A program made the translations under genes and the position numbers. Positions 36,739-48,944 of a DNA stretch of 64,000 bases are shown here, one piece after another; position 1 is the stretch's first letter, and each line of letters starts with the position of its first letter. Source of the DNA: Glandiceps talaboti. Lineage: Eukaryota > Hemichordata > Enteropneusta > Spengelidae. The notes under the pieces were generated by a model, which searched no databases, had not been told where the DNA came from, and saw only the letters and a list, made by a program, of their open reading frames with translations. Location of the stretch: assembly GCF_964340395.1 (NCBI RefSeq), contig NC_135564.1:21907442-21971441 (forward strand), written 5' to 3'.

Positions 36739-36984
36739 CTGCAACAAAAAAAACAGGAAAGAAATTCTTTAATAAAGTCAGAAATTCATAAATTATGTAC
36801 CTCGTTTTTGTACTTACTAGAGTTAAAGACCTTCAAAAAGAAAATCATCAGAAATTGTTGAACTTTGGCAGAGATAAACTTTAGATAATATTCTATTACT
36901 AAAAATTTGAAATTTCTTTTTGAAAAATAAATGTTATTTGCCAAATAGATATTTAAAGTTAGAAATGCAGGTAAAGTTGCTTAC

Positions 36985-37066
36985 CTGACTTCATTTCTGC
37001 CATAAATACTTTGAACTGAATAACATTCCTTCTAATGGAAGGTTTAGATACCAATGTTCCCGCCAT
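36985..37066 (-). CDS. SGNH-like gene, upstream coding exon
   Basis: This segment reads MAGTLVSKPSIRRNVIQFKV then FMAEMKS and ends at aagtcag|gtaagc, a strong donor. It joins in phase 1 to the exon at 36738 (G|GC, Gly), giving ...MKSGLRRMNHNRLPV. The frame is open across the join, so the apparent start at 36727 is probably internal. I chose the ATG at 37066 because G is at -3 and +4; an ATG at 37090 in the same frame has a weaker context. Just before it stands aatatatgtacag|, which could be an acceptor, so this may be an internal exon and the true start may lie further upstream. The product is the cytosolic, basic tail of the membrane protein. Confidence 0.65.
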
Positions 37067-37212
37067 ATCTGTACATATATTGATAAACATAGATAATGTA
37101 AATTTGTGTAATTACCAAGCACACAGATGTTAGGTATTAGTATATTACTCATAATGTTTGGTAACTAAAATGGGCAACAGTAATTGCAGTATACTATTAT
37201 GCTTATTTGCAG

Positions 37213-40200
37213 GCATACAATGCTATGACACTGGGGTATACACTGCTATGACACTGGGGTATACAATGCTATGACACTGGGGTATACAATGCTATGACAC
37301 TGGGTATACAATGCTATGACACTGGGTATACAATGCTATGACACTGGGTATACAATGCTATGACATTGGAAGTATACACTACTATGACACTGGGGTATAT
37401 ACACTGCTATGACACTGGGGTATACACTGCTATGACACTGGAAGTATACACTACTATGACACTGGGGTATACAATGCTATGACACTGGGTATACAATGCT
37501 ATGACATTGGAAGTATACACTACTATGACACTGGGGTATATACACTGCTATGACACTGGGGTATACACTGCTATGACACTGGAAGTATACACTACTATGA
37601 CACTGGGGTATACAATGCTATGACACTGGGTATACAATGCTATGACACTGGGGTGTACAATGCTATGACACTGGGGTATACAATGCTATGACACTGGGTA
37701 TACAATGCTATGACACTGGGGTGTACAATGCTATGACACTGGGGTATACAATGCTATGACACTGGGTATACAATGCTATGACACTGGGTATACAATGCTA
37801 TGACATTGGAAGTATACACTACTATGACACTGGGGTATATACACTGCTATGACACTGGGGTATACACTGCTATGACACTGGAAGTATACACTGCTATGAC
37901 ACTGGGGTATACAATGCTATGACACTGGGTATACAATGCTATGACATTGGAAGTATACACTACTATGACACTGGGGTATATACACTGCTATGACACTGGG
38001 GTATACACTGCTATGACACTGGAAGTATACACTACTATGACACTGGGGTATACAATGCTATGACACTGGGTATACAATGCTATGACATTGGAAGTATACA
38101 CTACTATGATACTGGGGTATATACACTGCTATGACACTGGGGTATACACTGCTATGACACTGGAAGTATACACTACTATGACACTGGGGTATACAATGCT
38201 ATGACACTGGGTATACACTGCTATGACACTGGGGTATACACAGCTGCTATGATACTGGGTATACACTACTATGACACTGGGGTATACACTGCTATGACAC
38301 TGGAAGTATACACTGCTATGACACTGGGGTATACAATGCTATGACACTGGGGTATACACTGCTATGACACTGGGGTATACACAGCTGCTATGATACTGGG
38401 TATACACTACTATGACTCTGGGGTATACACTGCTATGACACTGGAAGTATACACTGCTATGACACTGGGGTATACAATGCTATGACACTGGGTATACAAT
38501 GCTATGACATTGGAAGTATACACTACTATGACACTGGGGTATATACACTGCTATGACACTGGGGTATACACTGCTATGACACTGGAAGTATACACTACTA
38601 TGACACTGGGGTATACACTACTATGACACTGGGTATACACTACTATGACACTGGAAGTATACAATGCTATGACACTGGGGTATACACTGCTATGACACTG
38701 GGGTATACACTGCTATGATACTGGGTATACACTACTATGACACTGGGGTATACACTGCTATGATACTGGAAGTATACAATGCTATGACACTGGGGTATAC
38801 ACTGCTATGACACTGGGGTATACACTGCTATGACACTGGGGTATACACTGCTATGATACTGGGTATACACTACTATGACACTGGGGTATACACTGCTATG
38901 ATACTGGGGTATACACTGCTATGACACTGGGGTATATACTGCTATGATACTGGAAGTATACACTGCTATGACACTGGGGTATACACTGCTATGACACTGG
39001 GGTATACACAGCTGCTATGACACTGGGGTATACACTGCTATGACACTGGGGTATACACTGCTATGACACTGGGGTATACACTGCTATGATACTGGGTATA
39101 CACTACTATGACACTGGGGTATACACTGCTATGATACTGGGGTATACACTGCTATGATACTGGGTATACACTACTATGACACTAGGGTATACACTGCTAT
39201 GACACTGGGGTATACACTACTATGACACTGGGGTATACACTGCTATGACACTGGGGTATACACTGCTATGACACTGGGGTATACACTGCTATGACACTGG
39301 GGTATACACCGCTATGACACTGGGTACGTATACACTGCTATGACACTGGAAGTATACACTGCTATGACACTGGGGTATACAATGCTATGACACTGGGTAT
39401 ACAATGCTATGACATTGGAAGTATACACTACTATGACACTGGGGTATATACACTGCTATGACACTGGAAGTATACACTACTATGACACTGGGGTATACAA
39501 TGCTATGACACTGGGTATACAATGCTATGACACTGGGTATACACTGCTATGACACTGGGATATACACTGCTATGACACTGGGGTATATACTGCTATGATA
39601 CTGGAAGTATACACTGCTATGACACTGGGGTATACACTGCTATGACACTGGGGTATACACAGCTGCTATGATACTGGGTATACACTACTATGACACTGGG
39701 GTATACACTGCTATGACACTGGAAGTATACACTGCTATGACACTGGGGTATACAATGCTATGACACTGGGGTATACACTGCTATGACACTGGGGTATACA
39801 CAGCTGCTATGATACTGGGTATACACTACTATGACTCTGGGGTATACACTGCTATGACACTGGAAGTATACACTGCTATGATACTGGGTATACACTACTA
39901 TGACTCTGGGGTATACACTGCTATGACACTGGAAGTATACACTGCTATGACACTGGGGTATACAATGCTATGACACTGGGTATACAATGCTATGACATTG
40001 GAAGTATACACTACTATGACACTGGGGTATATACACTGCTATGACACTGGGGTATACACTGCTATGACACTGGAAGTATACACTACTATGACACTGGGGT
40101 ATACACTACTATGACACTGGGTATACACTACTATGACACTGGAAGTATACAATGCTATGACACTGGGGTATACACTGCTATGACACTGGGGTATACACTG

Positions 40201-43200
40201 CTATGACACTGGGGTATACACTGCTATGATACTGGGTATACACTACTATGACACTGGGGTATACACTACTATGATACTGGGGTATACACTGCTATGATAC
40301 TGGGTATACACTACTATGACACTAGGGTATACACTGCTATGACACTGGGGATATACACTGCTATGACACTGGGGTATACACTGCTATGATACTGGGTATA
40401 CACTACTATGACACTGGGGTATACACTGCTATGACACTGGGGTATACACTGCTATGACACTGGGTACGTATACACTGCTATGACACTGGAAGTATACACT
40501 GCTATGACACTGGGGTATACAATGCTATGACACTGGGTATACAATGCTATGACATTGGAAGTATACACTACTATGACACTGGGGTATATACACTGCTATG
40601 ACACTGGGGTATACACTGCTATGACACTGGAAGTATACACTACTATGACACTGGGGTATACAATGCTATGACACTGGGTATACAATGCTATGACATTGGA
40701 AGTATACACTACTATGACACTGGGGTATATACACTGCTATGACACTGGAAGTATACACTACTATGACACTGGGGTATACAATGCTATGACACTGGGTATA
40801 CAATGCTATGACACTGGGTATACACTGCTATGACACTGGGATATACACTGCTATGACACTGGGGTATATACTGCTATGATACTGGAAGTATACACTGCTA
40901 TGACACTGGGGTATACACTGCTATGACACTGGGGTATACACTGCTATGACACTGGGGTATATACTGCTATGATACTGGAAGTATACAATGCTATGACACT
41001 GGGGTATACACTGCTATGACACTGGGTATACACTGCTATGACACTGGGGTATACACTGCTATGATACTGGGTATACACTACTATGACACTGGGGTATACA
41101 CTGCTATGATACTGGAAGTATACAATGCTATGACACTGGGGTATACACTGCTATGATACTGGGTATACACTACTATGACACTGGGTATACACTGCTATGA
41201 CACTGGGGTATACACTGCTATGACACTGGGGTATATACTGCTATGACACTGGGGTATACACTGCTTTGATACTGGGTATACACTACTATGACACTGGGGT
41301 ATACACTGCTATGACACTGGGGTATACACTGCTATGACACTGGGGTATACACTGCTATGACACTGGGGTATACACCGCTATGATACTGGGGTATACACTG
41401 CTATGACACGTACTGGGGTATACACTGCTATGATACTGGGTATACACTACTATGACACTGGGGTATACACTGCTATGACACTGGGTACGTATACACTGCT
41501 ATGATACTGGGTATACACTACTATGACACTGGGGTATACACTGCTATGACACTGGGGTATACACTGCTATGACACTGGGTACGTATACACTGCTATGATA
41601 CTGGGTATACACTACTATGACACTGGGGTATACACTGCTATGACACTGGAAGTATACACTGCTATGATACTGGGTATACACTACTATGACACTGGGGTAT
41701 ACACTGCTATGATACTGGGGTATACAATGATATGACACTGGAAGTATACACTGCTATGACACTGGGGTATACACTGCTATGATACTGGAAGTATACAATG
41801 CTATGACACTGGAAGTATACACTGCTATGACACTGGAAGTATACACTGCTATGACACTGGGGTGTACACTGCTATGACACTGGAAGTATACAATGCTATG
41901 CCACTGGAAGTATATACTGCTATGACACTGGGGTATACACTGCTATGACACTGGGGTATACACTGCTATGACACTGGAAGTATACACTGCTATGACACTG
42001 GGGTATACAATGCTATGCCACTGGAAGTATACACTGCTATGACACTGGGGTATACACTGCTATGACACTGGGGTATACACTGCTATGACACTGGGTACGT
42101 ATACACTGCTATGATACTGGGTATACACTACTATGACACTGGGGTATACACTGCTATGACACTGGAAGTATACACTGCTATGATACTGGGTATACACTAC
42201 TATGACACTGGGGTATACACTGCTATGATACTGGGGTATACAATGATATGACACTGGAAGTATACACTGCTATGACACTGGGGTATACACTGCTATGATA
42301 CTGGAAGTATACAATGCTATGACACTGGAAGTATACACTGCTATGACACTGGAAGTATACACTGCTATGACACTGGGGTGTACACTGCTATGACACTGGA
42401 AGTATACAATGCTATGCCACTGGAAGTATATACTGCTATGACACTGGGGTATACACTGCTATGACACTGGGGTATACACTGCTATGACACTGGAAGTATA
42501 CACTGCTATGACACTGGGGTATACAATGCTATGCCACTGGAAGTATACACTGCTATGACACTGGGGTATACACTGCTATGACACTGGGGTATACACTGCT
42601 ATGACACTGGGGTATACACTGCTATGACACTGGAAGTATACAATGCTATGATACTGGGTATACACTGCTATGACACTGGGGTATACAATGCTATGACATT
42701 GGAAGTATACACTACTATGACACTGGGGTATATACACTGCTATGACACTGGAAGTATACACTACTATGACACTGGGGTATACAATGCTATGACACTGGGT
42801 ATACAATGCTATGACACTGGGTATACACTGCTATGACACTGGGATATACACTGCTATGACACTGGGGTATATACTGCTATGATACTGGAAGTATACACTG
42901 CTATGACACTGGGGTATACACTGCTATGACACTGGGGTATACACAGCTGCTATGATACTGGGTATACACTACTATGACACTGGGGTATACACTGCTATGA
43001 CACTGGAAGTATACACTGCTATGACACTGGGGTATACAATGCTATGACACTGGGGTATACACTGCTATGACACTGGGGTATACACAGCTGCTATGATACT
43101 GGGTATACACTACTATGACTCTGGGGTATACACTGCTATGACACTGGAAGTATACACTGCTATGACACTGGGGTATACAATGCTATGACACTGGGTATAC

Positions 43201-46200
43201 AATGCTATGACATTGGAAGTATACACTACTATGACACTGGGGTATATACACTGCTATGACACTGGGGTATACACTGCTATGACACTGGAAGTATACACTA
43301 CTATGACACTGGGGTATACACTACTATGACACTGGGTATACACTACTATGACACTGGAAGTATACAATGCTATGACACTGGGGTATACACTGCTATGACA
43401 CTGGGGTATACACTGCTATGATACTGGGTATACACTACTATGACACTGGGGTATACACTGCTATGATACTGGAAGTATACAATGCTATGACACTGGGGTA
43501 TACACTGCTATGACACTGGGGTATACACTGCTATGACACTGGGGTATACACTGCTATGATACTGGGTATACACTACTATGACACTGGGGTATACACTGCT
43601 ATGATACTGGGGTATACACTGCTATGATACTGGGTATACACTACTATGACACTAGGGTATACACTGCTATGACACTGGGGTATACACTGCTATGATACTG
43701 GGTATACACTACTATGACACTGGGGTATACACTGCTATGACACTGGGGTATACACTGCTATGACACTGGGGTATACACTGCTATGACACTGGGGTATACA
43801 CCGCTATGATACTGGGGTATACACGTACTGCTATGACACGTACTGGGGTATACACTGCTATGATACTGGGTATACACTACTATGACACTGGGGTATACAC
43901 TGCTATGACACTGGGTACGTATACACTGCTATGACACTGGAAGTATACACTGCTATGACACTGGGGTATACAATGCTATGACACTGGGTATACAATGCTA
44001 TGACATTGGAAGTATACACTACTATGACACTGGGGTATATACACTGCTATGACACTGGGGTATACACTGCTATGACACTGGAAGTATACACTACTATGAC
44101 ACTGGGGTATACAATGCTATGACACTGGGTATACAATGCTATGACATTGGAAGTATACACTACTATGACACTGGGGTATATACACTGCTATGACACTGGA
44201 AGTATACACTACTATGACACTGGGGTATACAATGCTATGACACTGGGTATACAATGCTATGACACTGGGTATACACTGCTATGACACTGGGATATACACT
44301 GCTATGACACTGGGGTATATACTGCTATGATACTGGAAGTATACACTGCTATGACACTGGGGTATACACTGCTATGACACTGGGGTATACACTGCTATGA
44401 CACTGGGGTATATACTGCTATGATACTGGAAGTATACAATGCTATGACACTGGGGTATACACTGCTATGACACTGGGGTGTACAATGCTATGACACTGGG
44501 GTATACACTGCTATGATACTGGGTATACACTACTATGACACTGGGGTATACACTGCTATGATACTGGAAGTATACAATGCTATGACACTGGGGTATACAC
44601 TGCTATGATACTGGGTATACACTACTATGACACTGGGTATACACTGCTATGACACTGGGGTATACACTGCTATGACACTGGGGTATATACTGCTATGACA
44701 CTGGGGTATACACTGCTATGATACTGGGTATACACTACTATGACACTGGGGTATACACTGCTATGACACTGGGGTATACACTGCTATGACACTGGGGTAT
44801 ACACTGCTATGACACTGGGGTATACACCGCTATGATACTGGGGTATACACTGCTATGACACGTACTGGGGTATACACTGCTATGATACTGGGTATACACT
44901 ACTATGACACTGGGGTATACACTGCTATGACACTGGGTACGTATACACTGCTATGATACTGGGTATACACTACTATGACACTGGGGTATACACTGCTATG
45001 ACACTGGGGTATACACTGCTATGACACTGGGTACGTATACACTGCTATGATACTGGGTATACACTACTATGACACTGGGGTATACACTGCTATGATACTG
45101 GAAGTATACACTGCTATGATACTGGGTATACACTACTATGACACTGGGGTATACACTGCTATGATACTGGGGTATACAATGATATGACACTGGAAGTATA
45201 CACTGCTATGACACTGGGGTATACACTGCTATGATACTGGAAGTATACAATGCTATGACACTGGAAGTATACACTGCTATGACACTGGAAGTATACACTG
45301 CTATGACACTGGGGTGTACACTGCTATGACACTGGAAGTATACAATGCTATGCCACTGGAAGTATATACTGCTATGACACTGGGGTATACACTGCTATGA
45401 CACTGGGGTATACACTGCTATGACACTGGAAGTATACACTGCTATGACACTGGGGTATACAATGCTATGCCACTGGAAGTATACACTGCTATGACACTGG
45501 GGTATACACTGCTATGACACTGGGGTATACACTGCTATGACACTGGGGTATACACTGCTATGACACTGGAAGTATACAATGCTATGATACTGGGTATACA
45601 CTGCTATGACACTGGGGTATACAATGCTATGACACTGGGGTATACAATGCTATGACACTGGAAGTATACAATGCTATGACACTGGAAGTATACAATGCTA
45701 TGACATTGGAAGTATACACTACTATGACACTGGGGTATACAATGCTATGACACTGGGGTATACAATGCTATGACACTGGAAGTATACAATGCTATGACAC
45801 TGGAAGTATACAATGCTATGACACTGGAAGTGTACACTGCTATGACACTGGAAGTATACAATGCTATGCCACTGGAAGTATACACTGCTATGACACTGGG
45901 GTATACACTGCTATGACACTGGGGTATACACTGCTATGACACTGGAAGTATACACTGCTATGACACTGGGGTATACACTGCTATGACACTGGGGTATACA
46001 CTGCTATGACACTGGAAGTATACACTGCTATGACACTGGGGTATACAATGCTATGCCACTGGAAGTATACACTGCTATGACACTGGGGTATACACTGCTA
46101 TGACACTGGGGTATACACTGCTATGACACTGGGGTATACACTGCTATGACACTGGAAGTATACAATGCTATGATACTGGGTATACACTGCTATGACACTG

Positions 46201-47037
46201 GGGTATACAATGCTATGACACTGGGGTATACAATGCTATGACACTGGAAGTATACAATGCTATGACACTGGAAGTATACAATGCTATGACATTGGAAGTA
46301 TACAATGCTATGACACTGGGGTATACAATGCTATGACACTGGGGTATACAATGCTATGACACTGGAAGTATACAATGCTATGACACTGGAAGTATACAAT
46401 GCTATGACACTGGAAGTATACAATGCTATGACACCGGAAGTATATAATGCTATGACACTGGGGTGTACACTGCTATGACACTGGAAGTATACAATGCTAT
46501 GACACTGGGGTATACAATGCTATGACACTGGAAGTATACACTGCTATATGACACTGGAAGTATGCAATGATATGACACTGGAAGTATACAATGCTATGAC
46601 ACTGGAAGTATACAATGCTATGACACTGGGGTATACAATATGCTATGACACTGGAAGTATACACTGCTATGACACTGGGGTGTACACTGCTATGACACTG
46701 GAAGTATACACTGCTATGACACTGGAAGTATACAATGCTATGACACTGGGGTATACAATATGCTATGACACTGGAAGTATACACTGCTATGACACTGGGG
46801 TGTACACTGCTATGACACTGGAAGTATACACTGCTATGACACTGGAAGTATACAATGCTATGACACTGGAAGTATACAATGCTATGACACTGGAAGTATA
46901 CAATGCTATGACACCGGAAGTATATAATGCTATGACACTGGGGTATACACTGCTATGACACTGGAAGTATACAATGCTATGACACTGGAAGTATACAATG
47001 CTATGACACTGGGGTATACACTGCTATCATGACACTG
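37213..47037 (+). repeat. 23-bp satellite, 9.8 kb, with higher-order repeats
   Basis: More than 400 copies of a unit of 22-25 bp (ctatgacactggggtataca plus ctg). Spacers between the ctatgacactg cores vary: gggta, ggggta, ggaagta, ggggtata and gggtacgta. Large blocks recur: a 516-bp unit (41544-41738 and 42060-42254 are the same sequence) and a block offset by about 3.45 kb (around 40460-41740 against 43913-45190). Open frames here are repeat products. It lies upstream of the SGNH-like gene on that gene's strand. Confidence 0.97.
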
Positions 47038-47374
47038 TAGCCCGAATATAGGCCAGGCAATATGTGTTCACTATGACATTGGGGTATACACTGCTATGAT
47101 GTGAGATTATACACTGCTATGATAAGGTATATACACTGTTATAATATACCTAGTGATAATGCTGTGCCATGATTCGCTAGAATCAGTCACGTGATATGAA
47201 AATAGAATGACTACTTCCCTCGGGAAATAGTCCCATCAATTTTTACATGGTCACGTGACCACCGCGCGTTCACAGCAGGTCAAAATGGCAGCTTCTGACG
47301 ATGTCGTCTGCCACCGCGAGTTCACAGCATGAGGTATATTATAAAACACATATTGCCTGGCCTATATTCGGGCT
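47038..47374. mobile_element. Fold-back element with 30-bp perfect inverted ends
   Basis: The 30 bp at 47039-47068 (agcccgaatataggccaggc then aatatgtgtt) are repeated exactly in inverted form at 47345-47374. Between them are relics of the 23-bp satellite (47069-47138) and a second MITE. A third, direct copy of the end (ggccaggcaatatgtgttca) lies at 47517-47536. This suggests a target sequence rearranged or inverted by nested insertions. Confidence 0.55.
47139..47344. mobile_element. MITE with ttataatatacct ends
   Basis: A perfect 13-bp terminal inverted repeat (ttataatatacct at 47139-47151, its complement at 47332-47344) bounds 206 bp. Inside are palindromes such as ggtcacgtgacc (near 47250) and ttccctcgggaa. 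It is less AT-rich than the surrounding satellite. No coding capacity. Confidence 0.65.
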
Positions 47375-47512
47375 ATATCACCCGTTCATTACCCCCTCGT
47401 GACTGTGAGTTACCAGAATCACATGCTATTTCCCTCGGCCTTTGGCCTCGGGAAATAGCATGTGATTCTGGTAACTCAGTCCCTCGGGTGTAATAAACGG
47501 GTGCTATAGCCC
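47371..47512. mobile_element. Palindromic (hairpin) MITE
   Basis: Almost the whole block is one palindrome. The inner arms of 28 bp (47407-47434 and 47450-47477; ends gagttaccagaatcacatgc and gcatgtgattctggtaactc) are perfect around a 15-bp loop centred on cggcctttggcc. The outer arms (tatatcacccgttcattacc and the inverse near 47485-47508) are imperfect. Confidence 0.65.
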
Positions 47513-47532
47513 TCATGGCCAGGCAATATGTG

Positions 47533-47630
47533 TTCACTATGACACTGTGGGTATACACTGCTATGATATGGGGTATACACTGCTATGACACTGGGGGTAT
47601 ACATGACACTGGGGGTATACACAATAACAA
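47533..47630 (+). repeat. Relic units of the 23-bp satellite
   Basis: Four or five degraded units (tatgacactgtgggtataca, gctatgatatggggtataca) continue the satellite beyond the MITE cluster and end at the LINE fragment. Confidence 0.8.
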
Positions 47631-47694
47631 TAACAAAAACAATAAAACATCTTGGTCATTACTGTAAATCTAAAACAACTTTAGAACCTGAAGA

Positions 47695-48045
47695 GTATCA
47701 TTTAGTCATTTTAAAGGGTCACAATTGAAATTTAAGGCAAGATCATATTCGCTCGGTCTTGCATATGAAAAGATAAAAGGGGGAAATTATAATGATGACT
47801 GTACATGTCCTTGTTGTGGAAAAGCTGATGAGACACTTGAACACTTTCTTTTAACATGTGAAAGCCCTTCTACACATCAACAGAATAAAGAGTTGAACTT
47901 GCATCAAGATTTTAAACAAGGGAAAGAACTACTCTGTTTATTTATAGGAGATAATATGAAACACTACAATGAGTCTATAAGTAAACAAATAGATAAATTT
48001 GTCAAACAATGCCTTATTGATGCAACTGAAAGCAGATTTTGTTAA
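47695..48045 (+). pseudogene. LINE ORF2 C-terminal fragment with CCHC-type motif
   Basis: An open frame of about 115 codons with no start of its own, ending at TAA 48043-48045. It reads KFKARSYSLGLAYEKIKGGN, then the motif CPCC-x8-H-x4-C (CPCCGKADETLEHFLLTC). That Cys/His motif, just after a short basic segment, is typical of the C-terminus of many non-LTR retrotransposon polyproteins. The reverse transcriptase and endonuclease domains are missing, so this is a dead 5'-truncated copy. The frame is still intact, which implies a fairly recent insertion. Confidence 0.7.
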
Positions 48046-48271
48046 AACTAATATAGAATAGTTTAGAAGTTAGATCTTTTGACTACTACCATTTGAAGCG
48101 TAATGTTTTCTTTCCCTTTTGGTTTGTTTCTTTCTTTTGTTTGTTTGTTTGTTTGTTTGTTTGTTTGTTTCTGTATATGCACGTGATTATACTAGTTATA
48201 TCTTTTCTAATTTTTAGTAGTGTATTTTTTTAATTTTCTGTTAGTGCTGCTCCTAACTTAGTGAACCCTAG

Positions 48272-48344
48272 ACTGTAAGATACGTCGTGACGTTTCGCCC
48301 TCACCGGCCCGATGGTTGAGGGCGCCCCGTCACGGTGTACCTTA
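48272..48344. repeat. GC-rich hairpin in the LINE 3' UTR
   Basis: The arms ctgtaagatacgtcgtgacg and cgtcacggtgtaccttacag, plus cgccctca / tgagggcg, pair with a few mismatches around a short loop. The block is strikingly GC-rich compared with its surroundings. Confidence 0.7.
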
Positions 48345-48378
48345 CAGACTAAGTGAACCCCTGATACAAAAGAGATGC

Positions 48379-48424
48379 AATAAATAAATAAATAAATAAA
48401 TAAATAGATAAATAAATAAATAGA

Positions 48425-48467
<43 letters not shown>

Positions 48468-48471
48468 AAAA
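48379..48471 (+). repeat. (TAAA)n microsatellite, LINE tail
   Basis: About 23 tetranucleotide units, mostly TAAA with a few TAGA, directly after atgcaa at the LINE 3' end. Confidence 0.95.
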
Positions 48472-48475
48472 TCTA

Positions 48476-48944
48476 TAAATACAGCGCTATGATACTGGGT
48501 AATGATCAAGGTAAATACCATCAAAACAGTCTGACACCCCATCCATAAAAAGGGGAAAAGAAAATAGACTAGAGGAATTGTTTTTAAAGGTGGGTTTCAA
48601 CAAAGTGAGTGTGAAAGGGAATAGAATGGCTGACAACTAACTACTTTGAATGTGAAACAAAAATAAACAAAAAATCCAAACTATCCCCAAACAATCATCA
48701 ATAGTTGTAACCTCTTCTAATATATTTGAACTTAATATCAGCTACAAGACCAGGCCTCTAAATTATCACAAGTTAGGATTGAAATACTTAGTATTTAAAT
48801 AAACTATGACAGTCAAAGTTGCAAACTAACTTGTAGCTTTTATTTTCAGAGCTAGGAAATCAAAGTGGTGTTAAGTTAACACCAATAAAAACAATTTTTT
48901 TTCCTTTGTCAGAAAATGTCAATTTTCATCTGACATCAAACGGA
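48476..48944. other. Gene-free spacer
   Basis: AT-rich unique DNA between the LINE tail and the 31-bp array; nothing supported. Confidence 0.5.

Larger units (their letters stand above)
47631..48475 (+). mobile_element. 5'-truncated LINE (non-LTR retrotransposon) with (TAAA)n tail
   Basis: It contains the C-terminal end of a reverse transcriptase polyprotein (see the pseudogene entry), a 3' UTR of about 330 bp and a (TAAA)n/(TAGA)n tail. The 5' truncation with a simple-repeat tail is the usual outcome of target-primed reverse transcription. The clade is not determinable from this fragment. Confidence 0.7.
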
